Assembly: GCF_013348785.1 (NCBI RefSeq)
Contig: NZ_CP054691.1
Coordinates: 2,666,001-2,730,000, forward strand
DNA from: Gordonia sp. X0973
GTDB lineage: Bacteria; Actinomycetota; Actinomycetes; Mycobacteriales; Mycobacteriaceae
Length of the DNA stretch: 64,000 nucleotides
Direction: 5' to 3'
The stretch's first letter is position 1. Each line of letters begins with the position of its first letter. The position numbers and the translations under genes were made by a program. The notes beneath the pieces are model-generated. The model ran no database searches. It was given only the letters and a program-made list of their open reading frames with translations, and had not been told where the DNA came from. Of this stretch, positions 1 through 7,389 are shown piece by piece.

Positions 1-34
1 TGCACCCGTGGACCTATCACGAAGGAGGATCGCC

Positions 35-457
35 TTGCCGAACGAAACTGACCCCGAGGTCGACATCATCGAGGAGGTCGACGAGGACGCCACCGAGACC
101 ACCGACGAGGAGGTCGACGAGCCCACCGAGGAGGTGCGCGAGTTCTCCGAGGACTACGTCCGGTCGCTGCGCAAGGAGAACGCCCGGTATCGCCAGCGCG
201 CCAAGGAAGCCGACACGCTCGCCGAGCGCCTGCACGTCGAGTTGGTCCGCGCGACCGGCCGTCTGGCCGATCCCGGCGACCTCGCGTTCGCCCCCGAACA
301 CCTCGACGACCCCGAGAAGCTCACCGCCGCCCTCGACGCGCTTCTGGAGGCCAAGCCCCACTTCGCCGCCCGCAAGGTCGCTGGCGACATCGGCCAGGGC
401 GCGACCAGCACGCCCGAGCCGACCAGCCTGTCGGCGATGCTGCGCGCCCGCGTCTAG
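35..457 (+). CDS. Phage scaffolding-like protein
   Basis: 140 residues from a TTG start chosen because AAGGAGG sits 6 bases upstream. An in-frame ATG at 8 has no such site. The first ~37 residues are almost wholly acidic (runs of D and E). Residues ~38-80 carry a charged helical segment with the SLRKENARYRQRAK pattern typical of head-scaffold proteins of actinobacterial phages. A scaffold would guide capsid shell assembly and then leave. It lies directly upstream of the capsid gene, which is the usual place. There is no sequence-specific catalytic motif, so the call rests on composition, coiled-coil character and position. Confidence 0.7.
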   Translation: MPNETDPEVDIIEEVDEDATETTDEEVDEPTEEVREFSEDYVRSLRKENARYRQRAKEADTLAERLHVELVRATGRLADPGDLAFAPEHLDDPEKLTAALDALLEAKPHFAARKVAGDIGQGATSTPEPTSLSAMLRARV

Positions 458-644
458 GAATCGTCGCGCCGGTTCGGTAGAATCGAAAGTGCGTTCGGGT
501 TGCTCCGAATTGGGTGTTGGCCCCCGAACGCACTCGCCCCGGCTCGCGACCCTGATGGTCCGAGCCAGGGTCTCCCGCCCCAGGAGGGCAACCCATTCCC
601 GACCCCGAAGGTCACCGCAATCACACGATTCTGGAGATCTTCCC
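458..644 (+). promoter_or_regulatory. Structured leader between scaffold and capsid genes
   Basis: A 187-base gap inside an otherwise tightly packed cluster. It holds a perfect 11-bp inverted repeat (489-499 with 523-533, arms GTGCGTTCGGG/CCCGAACGCAC, 23-base loop) and a TAGAAT hexamer at 478-483 that could be a -10 box. The capsid gene has GGAG at 633-636 as its ribosome-binding site. A local promoter or mRNA-stabilising hairpin would boost capsid expression relative to scaffold. This role is inferred from position only. Confidence 0.4.
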
Positions 645-1517
645 ATGGCCGTATCCACTTCCACCGCCGCCGAGTTGACCGCGACTCAGGTTCAGTCGGT
701 CCTCGTCCAGCCCCTCGAAGCGGCATCACAGTTCCTCGCCGCAGGCCCGCAGGTGTTCGACACCGCTGGCCCGATCCGCATTCCCAAGCTCGGCGGCCCC
801 GTCACCGATCCCGGCTTCACCGCCGAGAACACCGAGATTCCCGGCCGCGATGTCGACTTCGACGAGGTCGCCCTGATGCCCTCGACGATGCAGAGCGTCA
901 AGGTGCTCACGAAGTTCAGCAACGAGCTGGCCCGCCAGTCCGTCGTCGCCCTCGACGCCGCGATTCAGCAGCGCCTCGTGACCGACGTGGCCGCCAAGAT
1001 CGACGCGACGTTCTTCAGCGCCACAGGCAACGGCACCACGACCCCGAAGGGCCTGTTCGCCTGGTCGGGCACTCAGTCGGTCGCGGTCGGTGGCGCGTTG
1101 TCCTTCGACGCCCTCCTCGACGCTTGGGGCAAGGCCCTCGAAGCCAACGTGAGCACCGCCAATCTGAAGTGGTGCCTGCGCTCGCGCGACGTGGTGAAGC
1201 TGCGCAAGCTCAAGGACACCAACGGCCGCTACCTGATCGACCCCGATCCCACGGTGGCCGGTGGACAGACGTTGTTCGGCCTGCCGGTCATCATCTCCGA
1301 CCGGATGCCCGACACGACTGGAGGTTCGCCGACCGGCCGGGGCGCGCTCGTCGACTTCTCCCAGATCGCCGTCGCCCGCGACCTGGCCCCGTCCGTGACG
1401 ATCCTCGACCAGACGTTCGCCGACTTCGATCAGCAGGCGATCCGCGTCGTCACCCGCTACGACGTGGCCCCGCTCAACCCGACCGCAATCGTCACCCTGA
1501 CCGGAATCACCATCTAG
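645..1517 (+). CDS. Phage major capsid protein, HK97 fold
   Basis: 290 residues. It forms the icosahedral head shell. The sequence has the HK97-family layout: a short N-terminal arm, then a segment with RIPKLGG and FTAENTEIP, a helix region around LTKFSNELARQS, and a C-terminal block ending in VVTRYDVAPLNPTAIVTL, close to the family signature for the last strand. It lacks the long N-terminal delta domain of HK97 gp5, so scaffolding is probably supplied by the separate upstream protein. The start is the ATG following GGAG, not the longer in-frame extension from 489, which covers the structured leader. Confidence 0.88.
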   Translation: MAVSTSTAAELTATQVQSVLVQPLEAASQFLAAGPQVFDTAGPIRIPKLGGPVTDPGFTAENTEIPGRDVDFDEVALMPSTMQSVKVLTKFSNELARQSVVALDAAIQQRLVTDVAAKIDATFFSATGNGTTTPKGLFAWSGTQSVAVGGALSFDALLDAWGKALEANVSTANLKWCLRSRDVVKLRKLKDTNGRYLIDPDPTVAGGQTLFGLPVIISDRMPDTTGGSPTGRGALVDFSQIAVARDLAPSVTILDQTFADFDQQAIRVVTRYDVAPLNPTAIVTLTGITI

Positions 1518-1519
1518 TC

Positions 1520-1807
1520 ATGGACCTCGCCGAGCGTTACGAATACCTCCGCGACGGCGACGACGAGAACATCGAGATCGTCGAGGCGTTCGTCCGCGCC
1601 TATACCCGAGGGGTCGGGTTCGACAAGCACACCGGCTTGCCGATCCCGGCCCTCGCCGGGGTGATCCTCGCCGCCGCCAAACGCCTCGAAGTGAGCCCGA
1701 TCATCGGCCAGGCCACCGAAGGGGGCGAGGTCCGCTACGACGTGTTCAAAGGGTTCAACCTCGCCGAGCTATCGGTTCTCAACGACTACCGCCGTAGGAG
1801 CGCCTGA
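1520..1807 (+). CDS. Small phage protein, possible head-tail connector or adaptor
   Basis: 95 residues starting 2 bases after the capsid stop. It is acidic at the N terminus (LAERYEYLRDGDDENIEIVEAFVRAY) and mostly helical in appearance. Its size and location directly after the capsid gene fit the gp6-like adaptor class that sits between portal and tail, but there is no diagnostic motif. It is translated together with its neighbours, since the next start follows after one base. Confidence 0.55.
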   Translation: MDLAERYEYLRDGDDENIEIVEAFVRAYTRGVGFDKHTGLPIPALAGVILAAAKRLEVSPIIGQATEGGEVRYDVFKGFNLAELSVLNDYRRRSA

Positions 1808-1808
1808 C

Positions 1809-2108
1809 ATGGGCGACATCGACCTCGACCAGCAGTTCGTGAACGAGTGGCTCAACGGCCCCGAGTGTGAGCGGATTCTCGGCGACGTGGCCGACGAGGT
1901 CGCCGACTACTGGGCGGCCCACGCCCGACGCCGGACCGGCAACATGGCGACCAACACGATCGCGACCACGGTCATGACCGCCAGCGGATGGAACGGCTAC
2001 TTCGAGGTACTCCCGTACTACGCGAAGTTTCAGGAGCGCGGCACGCACGACGTCGAGGCCATGCACCTGATCGAGGAAATCGTCGCGCTGATCGAGGGCG
2101 GCCTGTGA
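1809..2108 (+). CDS. HK97 gp10-like head-tail joining protein
   Basis: 99 residues. The middle segment, with HARRRTGNMA followed by a YYAKFQERGT motif near residue 75, is the pattern of the HK97 gp10/minor-tail-completion family (arginine-glycine turn, then a Y-A-x-F-x-E-x-GT motif). In complete phages this protein helps join head and tail. If the element has no tail genes it would have to work with a helper phage tail. The gene is translationally linked to the previous one and its stop overlaps the next GTG start. Confidence 0.65.
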   Translation: MGDIDLDQQFVNEWLNGPECERILGDVADEVADYWAAHARRRTGNMATNTIATTVMTASGWNGYFEVLPYYAKFQERGTHDVEAMHLIEEIVALIEGGL

Positions 2109-2266
2109 CCGGCCGCCAAGCCCACAAGGGCAAGAAGCGCCCGCGCTCCTGGCACCGCCGATTCAACGGCCCCGACAAGGCCCACCTCGTCGCACAGCGC
2201 AAGATCGACCGAGCCTTGCGTCGAGCGGCCAAGCAGCTCGTCGACCCCGATTCGCTCCCCGCTTAA
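2105..2266 (+). CDS. Small basic phage protein of unknown function
   Basis: 53 residues from a GTG start overlapping the previous stop (GTGA). It is strikingly basic: GRQAHKGKKRPRSWHRRF at the N terminus, and a second arginine/lysine cluster around residues 33-46. It is the last gene of the element before the attachment site. No family is recognised. A nucleic-acid-binding role is plausible from charge alone. Confidence 0.6.
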   Translation: MTGRQAHKGKKRPRSWHRRFNGPDKAHLVAQRKIDRALRRAAKQLVDPDSLPA

Positions 2267-2389
2267 TCATCGAATAAACGTGCATTTCTTGGAATCTCAG
2301 GGCATCTAGCGGAATGGTCGACCGAATGAAATACGTTGTCTAACAGCCAATTTGGCATGAAATGGCAATCCTGGGAATGTCCATTTCGC
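2267..2389. other. Non-coding element/chromosome junction
   Basis: About 120 bases, visibly richer in A+T than the flanks, with no open reading frame. An inverted repeat, GAAATGG (2359-2365) with CCATTTC (2381-2387), lies directly beside the tRNA fragment and could be an arm or accessory site for integrase or excisionase. That function is inferred from position. Confidence 0.5.
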
Positions 2390-2428
2390 TAACCCAGAGG
2401 TCGCAGGTTCAAATCCTGTCCCCGCTAC
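2390..2428 (+). other. 3' fragment of the initiator tRNA (fMet) gene: attachment site
   Basis: Starting at TAACCCAGAGG, this matches the 3' part of a bacterial initiator tRNA: 3' anticodon-stem strand CCCAG, variable loop AGGTC, T arm GCAGG-TTCAAAT-CCTGT, acceptor strand CCCCGCT and discriminator A. The 5' half (acceptor, D arm, CTCAT anticodon loop) is missing and replaced by element DNA. The tRNA-like sequence therefore begins in the anticodon loop, a common crossover point for integrases. An intact gene should exist at the other end of the element. CCA is not encoded in full (C then GA). Confidence 0.85.
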
Positions 2429-2429
2429 G

Positions 2430-2469
2430 AAAACGATGGCCCGGACCACATGGTCCGGGCCATCGTTTT
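2430..2469. terminator. Bidirectional intrinsic terminator
   Basis: Perfect 19-bp inverted repeat (2430-2448 with 2451-2469) whose outer ends are AAAA and TTTT, so it reads as a hairpin plus T tract on both strands. On plus it would terminate the initiator tRNA transcript, and on minus the lipocalin transcript. Element integration has left the host terminator in place. Confidence 0.92.
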
Positions 2470-2481
2470 ATTCGCTGCGCC

Positions 2482-3102
2482 TCAGCGCACCAGGCAGAGC
2501 GGAAGGTAACCCGACTGTGCCGGTGACGTCGGCGACGTCACAAACAGGCAGGAATTGAATCCGAGCTTCTCTGCCTCGTGACGCAACATGAGCAGCGTGC
2601 CGTTCGAGATGACCCGATCACGGCTGAGGATGAATCCGGAGACGCGGAACGGGTCACCGACGATGGCGTACCGGTACGGATCGCCTCGGTGTGCACCGTC
2701 GGCCACCCAGGCGACGATGTAGTTCGGGACCCCCCGGGTATCGATGGTGTTCGGCACCCCGGGAAAGCTGACGACGAGTTGGGCGTTGGTCTTGGTATCG
2801 ACCACCGTGGCCTTGCCCTTGATCCCGTCGGGCTGCCCCGACGGGGAAATGCACCTGTTGTCGACCGACAGCGTCGTCTTGTCGATGATGCCGTAGCGCG
2901 CGACCGTGTCGCGGGCGCAACGCACGCTGTAGAACCCGGGGATCGCGGCCTGCTGCCACCACGCGCCCAGGTAGCGGTTGACATCGAGGGAGCGCACCGG
3001 CCGCAGCGTTCCGCTGGGCGCTGCAGTCGACGGGCCGGCGGCAAGACCGCCCAGCACGGTGGTGAGCAAGGCTGCGAGGAGGACCGTAAGTATTCGTTTC
3101 AT
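2482..3102 (-). CDS. Secreted lipocalin-family protein
   Basis: 206 residues. Signal peptide about residues 1-28: MKR, a hydrophobic core ILTVLLAALLTTVLGGLAAG and an A-P-S cleavage region with no lipobox cysteine. The mature part opens with the lipocalin motif NRYLGAWWQQAAIP (consensus YxGxWY) and has the length of one beta-barrel domain, like Blc and plant temperature-induced lipocalins. Several cysteines may form disulfides outside the membrane. The likely role is binding or carrying a hydrophobic ligand such as a lipid, in the envelope. It is divergent from the fatty-acid-modifying operon and shares the same type of promoter, which points to a shared stimulus. There is no clear ribosome-binding site, and the mRNA is probably leaderless. 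Confidence 0.85.
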   Translation of the reverse strand: MKRILTVLLAALLTTVLGGLAAGPSTAAPSGTLRPVRSLDVNRYLGAWWQQAAIPGFYSVRCARDTVARYGIIDKTTLSVDNRCISPSGQPDGIKGKATVVDTKTNAQLVVSFPGVPNTIDTRGVPNYIVAWVADGAHRGDPYRYAIVGDPFRVSGFILSRDRVISNGTLLMLRHEAEKLGFNSCLFVTSPTSPAQSGYLPLCLVR

Positions 3103-3109
3103 ACTCGTG

Positions 3110-3136
3110 ATTCGTAGCGAGTCGCGCCGCGGATGG
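3110..3136 (-). promoter_or_regulatory. SigK-like promoter for the lipocalin gene
   Basis: On the minus strand CCATCC (3131-3136) is followed after 15 bases by ACGAAT (3110-3115). From memory the mycobacterial SigK consensus is CCATCC-N16-17-CCGAAT, so the match is near complete if the -10 core is read as CGAAT. A transcription start about 7 bases on falls at the ATG at 3102. Confidence 0.55.
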
Positions 3137-3170
3137 GTGGCAACCCCATCTCGCCCATCTTGCCGACGAC

Positions 3171-3197
3171 CCATCCGAATGACGATCGGCTTCGAAC
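3171..3197 (+). promoter_or_regulatory. SigK-like promoter for the FAD oxidoreductase to rskA operon
   Basis: CCATCC (3171-3176), 15 bases, then TCGAAC (3192-3197), the same architecture as the divergent promoter. The predicted start coincides with the ATG at 3205, giving a leaderless mRNA, in keeping with the absence of a ribosome-binding site. It would place sigK and rskA under autoregulation. Confidence 0.5.
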
Positions 3198-3204
3198 ACT
3201 GGGT

Positions 3205-4509
3205 ATGACACCGAAGAGCTTCGCAGTGGTGGGCAGCGGCGTCGCCGGCCTGACTGCCGCGCACGTGCTCGCGCGCGAACACCGCGTGACCCTGTTCGAA
3301 GCGGATTCCCGGCTGGGCGGCCATGCCGACACCCATCGGGTGATGCTGCCGTCGGGGGCCGAACTCGCGGTGGACACGGCCTTCCTCGTCCACAACGACC
3401 GCACCTACCCGACGCTGCAGCGACTCTTCGCCGAATTGGGGGTGACGACGCGCGAGACCGACATGTCGATGTCGGTGCGGTGCGACCGCACCGGTCTGGA
3501 GTACGCGGGTGCACGGGGCATCAACGGACTCTTCCCGACCGTCGCCACCGCCGCACGGCCGCGCTACCTTCGGATGCTCGGCGAGATCGTCGCCTTCCAT
3601 CGCGCGGCGCGGCGGGTGCTGGCGGGCCCCGTGTCAGACGAATCGATCGCCGGGTTTGTGAGTCGCGAAGGATTCTCCGACTACTTCGAGGAGAACTTCC
3701 TACTACCGCTGATCGCTGCGGTGTGGTCGTGTGACAGCGCCACCGCCGCCGACTACCCGGCCCGTTCTCTCTTCACCTTCCTCGACCATCACGGAATGTT
3801 GTCGGTCTTCGGCTCCCCCACGTGGCGAACCGTGGCGGGCGGATCGGCAACCTATGTCAACGCAATCGCGGGCCGGATAGCCGCGAGCGGCGAGATTCGG
3901 CTGTCACAGCCCGTGCGCGGCATACGCGAGACGCCGAACGGGGTTGAGGTCGTCGCGCACCGAGCCGGATCGGCGACGACCGAGACCTTCGACGCGGTGG
4001 TGCTCGCGGTCCACCCGCACCAAGCACTGGACCTGCTCGAACATTCCGCAGACCGCGCCCAGATCCTCGGGGCGATGCCCTACCTGGCCAAATCCGCGGT
4101 GCTGCACACCGACGAGTCCATGCTCCCCCGCGCGCGACGCGCCCGCGCCTCGTGGAACTACCGGATCCCGGACGACGAGCGCGGCGCCGAATCGATCGTG
4201 GTCACCTATGACGTCACCAGACTCATGCGTCTTCCCGACGTGGGTGAGCGGATGCTGGTCACGATGGGTCGGACCGACCTGGTCGACCCGGCGTTGATCC
4301 TCGACGAGATGACCTACGAACATCCGGTGTACACACGGGAATCGGTGGCGGCCCAGGCCCGGTTGCCGGAGTTGAACACCGACCGCATCGCGCTCGCCGG
4401 CGCCTACCACGGCTGGGGCTTCCACGAAGACGGCGCCGCGTCGGGCGCGCGCGCGGCAGCCAGGCTCGGCGTGCCCTGGCCGGCACCGGGCTTCGGGAGG
4501 AACCCATGA
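3205..4509 (+). CDS. FAD-dependent oxidoreductase (amine-oxidase-like), Rv0449c type
   Basis: 434 residues. N-terminal dinucleotide-binding motif VVGSGVAGLTAAHVL (residues ~7-21), followed by the second FAD motif region LFEADSRLGGHADTH. COG2907-type protein. Its gene is almost always next to DUF1365 and a cyclopropane-fatty-acyl-phospholipid-type synthase, as here. It probably performs a redox step on lipid-bound acyl chains or reduces the methylene intermediate made by the synthase; the substrate is not established from sequence. First gene of a six-gene operon in which every junction overlaps. The stop overlaps the next start (ATGA). Confidence 0.85.
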   Translation: MTPKSFAVVGSGVAGLTAAHVLAREHRVTLFEADSRLGGHADTHRVMLPSGAELAVDTAFLVHNDRTYPTLQRLFAELGVTTRETDMSMSVRCDRTGLEYAGARGINGLFPTVATAARPRYLRMLGEIVAFHRAARRVLAGPVSDESIAGFVSREGFSDYFEENFLLPLIAAVWSCDSATAADYPARSLFTFLDHHGMLSVFGSPTWRTVAGGSATYVNAIAGRIAASGEIRLSQPVRGIRETPNGVEVVAHRAGSATTETFDAVVLAVHPHQALDLLEHSADRAQILGAMPYLAKSAVLHTDESMLPRARRARASWNYRIPDDERGAESIVVTYDVTRLMRLPDVGERMLVTMGRTDLVDPALILDEMTYEHPVYTRESVAAQARLPELNTDRIALAGAYHGWGFHEDGAASGARAAARLGVPWPAPGFGRNP

Positions 4510-5300
4510 GTCCCGACGGAACCGTTCTGCCCGCGATCGTCGACGCGCAGATCGTGCACAGCCGAACCGACCCGATAGTCCATCGGTTCGCCTACCGGAG
4601 CCGGACGTGGCTGATCGATATCGACGATCTGCCCGACCTGCCCGGCCCCCTCCGCCCGTTCGCCCGCTTCCGGGCTGCCGACCACTTCCCCGAGCCCCTG
4701 GGCGCCGCGGACACGCTGCGCGGCCGATTGGAGAGCCACCTGCGCGCGGCAGGCGTGGAACCACCGACCGGCCGCATCACGGCACTGATGTCGCCGCGAG
4801 TCGCCGGGTACGTGTTCAACCCGCTCAGCGTCTACTGGTGCCACACCGACGACGGCGCGCTTGCCTACGTCGTCGCCGAGGTCCACAACACCTACGGCGG
4901 GCGCCACTGCTACGTCGTCGACGTCGACTCCGCCGGCCGCGCGAGCGTGGACAAACAGTTCCACGTCTCGCCGTTCCACGACATGAGCGGCAGATACGAC
5001 CTCCGACTGCCCGAACCCGACCCCGGGGGCAACGTCAGCCTGTCGATCGTCCTATCCCGCCCCGGCGCGGCGCCGTTCACCGCCTCGTTGCGCGGGCGGG
5101 CACTCCCGGCCACGGCGCGGCGGGTGGCCCTCACCCAGCTGACCGCGCCACTGGCGCCGTTGGTGGTGGCGCTGCGGATCCGCATCCAGGGTCTCGCCCT
5201 ATGGCGCCGTCGCCTGCCGATCACGCCGCCGCCCGATCAGCACCAGCACACCACCGTCGCCACCGACCACGTCACCGCACGACAGGAGGAGCCACGATGA
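4506..5300 (+). CDS. DUF1365 family protein, Rv0448c type
   Basis: 264 residues. It opens with the family-typical IVDAQIVHSRTDPIVHRFAYRSR, followed later by MSPRVAGYVFNPLSVYWC and the EVHNTYGGRHCYV motif with conserved His and Tyr residues, then KQFHVSPFHDM. The function of the family is unknown. The strict gene neighbourhood with an FAD oxidoreductase and a methyltransferase of the cyclopropane synthase group implies a role in modifying membrane acyl chains. The C terminus has a hydrophobic stretch (LAPLVVALRIRIQGLAL) that may associate with membrane. The stop overlaps the next ATG. Confidence 0.85.
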   Translation: MSPDGTVLPAIVDAQIVHSRTDPIVHRFAYRSRTWLIDIDDLPDLPGPLRPFARFRAADHFPEPLGAADTLRGRLESHLRAAGVEPPTGRITALMSPRVAGYVFNPLSVYWCHTDDGALAYVVAEVHNTYGGRHCYVVDVDSAGRASVDKQFHVSPFHDMSGRYDLRLPEPDPGGNVSLSIVLSRPGAAPFTASLRGRALPATARRVALTQLTAPLAPLVVALRIRIQGLALWRRRLPITPPPDQHQHTTVATDHVTARQEEPR

Positions 5301-6577
5301 AACGGCCCGTGTCCCACGACGAGCCCGAAACGGCCGAGGTCGCCCAGCGCTGGCCCGACCTCGCCACCGTTCCCGGCGGCCCCACCGCCCGGATCCGGGC
5401 GCTCGTTGCCGACCAGCTGTTCCGACGTGCAGCGCGGCGCGCTGGGATCCGCGTCGAGTACCCCGACGGGTCGCTCATCGGACCGTCGACCGGTGCGGTA
5501 CTGCCCAGGATGATCATCCGGCGCCCGGACGCATTCGCCAGGCGCGTCGGCGCAACGGGACTCATCGGATTCGGCGAGGCCTACATGGCCGGCGACTGGG
5601 CCACCGACGACCTCGTCGGGCTACTCACCCCGTTCGCCCGGGCGGCGGCCACGCTGGTCCCCCGCCCGTTGCAGTTCCTGCGAACCCTCGTCCTGCCCGG
5701 CCCCCGGGCGGAGGAGAAGAACACGACGGCCAACACCCGTTCCAACATCTCCCGCCACTACGACCTGTCCAACGACCTCTTCACCACCTTCCTCGACGAG
5801 ACGATGACCTACTCGTGCGCCCTGTTTGAACACGATCCGTCGCCGGGCACCGGGTTGAACTGGGATGATCTCGCCGGTGCGCAGCGGCGCAAGATCGACC
5901 GCCTGCTCGACCTGGCCGGTGTCGGCCCCGGTACCCGCCTGTTGGAAATCGGAACCGGCTGGGGCGAACTATGCCTGCGGGCGGCGCAACGGGGGGCGAT
6001 CGTACGGTCGGTGACCCTGTCGGCCGAGCAGTGCGACCTCGCCAACCGCCGGGTGGTCGAAGCCGGGTACGGCGACCGGGTCACGATCGAGCTGTGTGAC
6101 TACCGCCTGGTGACCGGTGAGTATGACGCGATCGTGTCGGTCGAGATGATCGAGGCGGTGGGCCGAGAATATTGGCCGGCCTACTTCAGCACCATCGACC
6201 GTCTCCTGGCACCCGGTGGGCTCGTGGCGGTTCAGGCCATCACCATGCCCCACGACCGGCTGCTGGCCTCTGAACGCACCCAGACCTGGGTACACAAGTA
6301 CATCTTCCCCGGCGGCCAATTGACCTCGATCCGGGGAATCGAGGAGGCCGTCGCGGAACACACCTCGCTGCGGCCCGTCGACTCGGCCCGGATGGGCCTG
6401 CACTATGCCGAGACCTTGCGCCTGTGGCGCGACCGCTTCAACACCGAGGAGGACCACGTGCTGGAATTGGGATTCGATCGCACATTCATCCGTATGTGGG
6501 ATCTGTACCTGGCGTACTCGGAGGCCGGCTTTCGCGCCGGATATCTCGATGTCGTGCAACTGGGCTTCGCTCGATGA
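5297..6577 (+). CDS. ufaA1: Cyclopropane-fatty-acyl-phospholipid synthase family SAM methyltransferase (UfaA1-like)
   Basis: 426 residues. N-terminal lipid-binding part (~1-140), then the family motif HYDLSNDLFTTFLDETMTYS (~150-170) and the SAM-binding loop LLEIGTGWGEL (~214). It adds a methyl or methylene group from S-adenosylmethionine to an unsaturated acyl chain of membrane phospholipid. In M. tuberculosis the product of the equivalent gene (Rv0447c) has been linked to tuberculostearic (10-methylstearic) acid synthesis, so the neighbouring oxidoreductase may reduce the 10-methylene intermediate. RBS AGGAGGAG lies upstream of the ATG. The start overlaps the DUF1365 stop. Confidence 0.88.
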   Translation: MKRPVSHDEPETAEVAQRWPDLATVPGGPTARIRALVADQLFRRAARRAGIRVEYPDGSLIGPSTGAVLPRMIIRRPDAFARRVGATGLIGFGEAYMAGDWATDDLVGLLTPFARAAATLVPRPLQFLRTLVLPGPRAEEKNTTANTRSNISRHYDLSNDLFTTFLDETMTYSCALFEHDPSPGTGLNWDDLAGAQRRKIDRLLDLAGVGPGTRLLEIGTGWGELCLRAAQRGAIVRSVTLSAEQCDLANRRVVEAGYGDRVTIELCDYRLVTGEYDAIVSVEMIEAVGREYWPAYFSTIDRLLAPGGLVAVQAITMPHDRLLASERTQTWVHKYIFPGGQLTSIRGIEEAVAEHTSLRPVDSARMGLHYAETLRLWRDRFNTEEDHVLELGFDRTFIRMWDLYLAYSEAGFRAGYLDVVQLGFAR

Positions 6578-7389
6578 CCGGGCCAGCCGGGTTCGCGGTC
6601 ATTGCCGGGGCCTCGTTGCTGTTCCTCGTCGTGCTGCAGACCGTGGCGTTGGCCGTGGGCCATCGGATCGGCCGCTACAACGTGGTCGACGTCGGGTGGG
6701 GGCTGGGATTCGTCGGCGTGGCCTGGTTGGCGCTGGTGCTCGGCGACGGCGATGCGACGCGGCGGTGGCTTCTGGCCGCGCTGGTGAGCATCTGGGGACT
6801 CCGGCTCTCGCTGCACATGTTCGTCAAGAGTCGTGGCCACGGCGAGGACCCGCGCTACGTCGAGATGCTCGCCAGGTACGAGGGGCCGCCCGTGCGCGTG
6901 GCGGCGACGCGGGTCTTCGCCACCCAAGGCGCAGCCCAGTGGTTCGTGTCATTGCCGATTCAGCTCTCGGCAGTCGCCAGCGCGACGACCGGGGCCGCCT
7001 GCGTGGCCCTGGTCGCCGGAATCGCGGTATGGCTGGTCGGCTTCGGATTCGAAGCGATCGGCGACGCCCAACTCCGCCGGTTCAAGGCCGATCCGGCGAA
7101 CAAGGGCCGGATCATGGACCGCGGACTGTGGGCGTGGACGCGGCACCCGAACTACTTCGGCGACGCGTGCGTCTGGTGGGGACTGTGGCTGATAGCGGCC
7201 AGTGCCTGGCCCGGCGTGCTGACCGCACTGTCGCCGGTGGCGATGACCTACTTCCTGGTGGTGGCGACCGGTGCGCGGCTGCTGGAGCAGTCGATGGGTC
7301 GACGGCCGGGATACGCCGAGTACCAGCGTCGCACCTCGTTCTTTGTTCCGCGCCCACCACGTCCGAAGGGCTCTGCGCTACGGTCGTGA
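6574..7389 (+). CDS. DUF1295 membrane protein, steroid 5-alpha-reductase-like, Rv0446c type
   Basis: 271 residues with about seven hydrophobic helices spread along the whole chain. The C-terminal third carries the family signature LWAWTRHPNYFGDACVWWG, shared with isoprenylcysteine methyltransferases and steroid/enoyl reductases, which binds a nucleotide cofactor at the membrane face. In this operon it is a candidate reductase acting on membrane lipid products of the methyltransferase. The start overlaps the previous stop (ATGA) and its own stop overlaps the sigK GTG. Confidence 0.85.
   Translation: MTGPAGFAVIAGASLLFLVVLQTVALAVGHRIGRYNVVDVGWGLGFVGVAWLALVLGDGDATRRWLLAALVSIWGLRLSLHMFVKSRGHGEDPRYVEMLARYEGPPVRVAATRVFATQGAAQWFVSLPIQLSAVASATTGAACVALVAGIAVWLVGFGFEAIGDAQLRRFKADPANKGRIMDRGLWAWTRHPNYFGDACVWWGLWLIAASAWPGVLTALSPVAMTYFLVVATGARLLEQSMGRRPGYAEYQRRTSFFVPRPPRPKGSALRS

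Larger units (their letters stand above)
1..2428. mobile_element. Right end of an integrated phage or capsid-encoding phage satellite
   Basis: Five closely packed plus-strand genes with head-morphogenesis character (scaffold-like, HK97-type capsid, a connector-size protein, a gp10-like protein and a small basic protein) end about 120 bp before a partial tRNA sequence that marks the attachment site. The left part (integrase, terminase, portal, protease) lies outside the window. No tail gene lies between capsid and attachment site. Order and small gene size resemble the phiRv1/phiRv2 type of actinobacterial phage-like element. Whether it is a full prophage with tail genes elsewhere, a decayed prophage or a satellite cannot be decided here. 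Confidence 0.8.

Noticed and set aside
2330..2428. Complete tRNA gene
   Set aside because: A CTGGG happens to lie upstream and could pair with CCCAG, but the loop would be 17 bases and there is no D arm or 5' acceptor strand. Only the 3' fragment is real.
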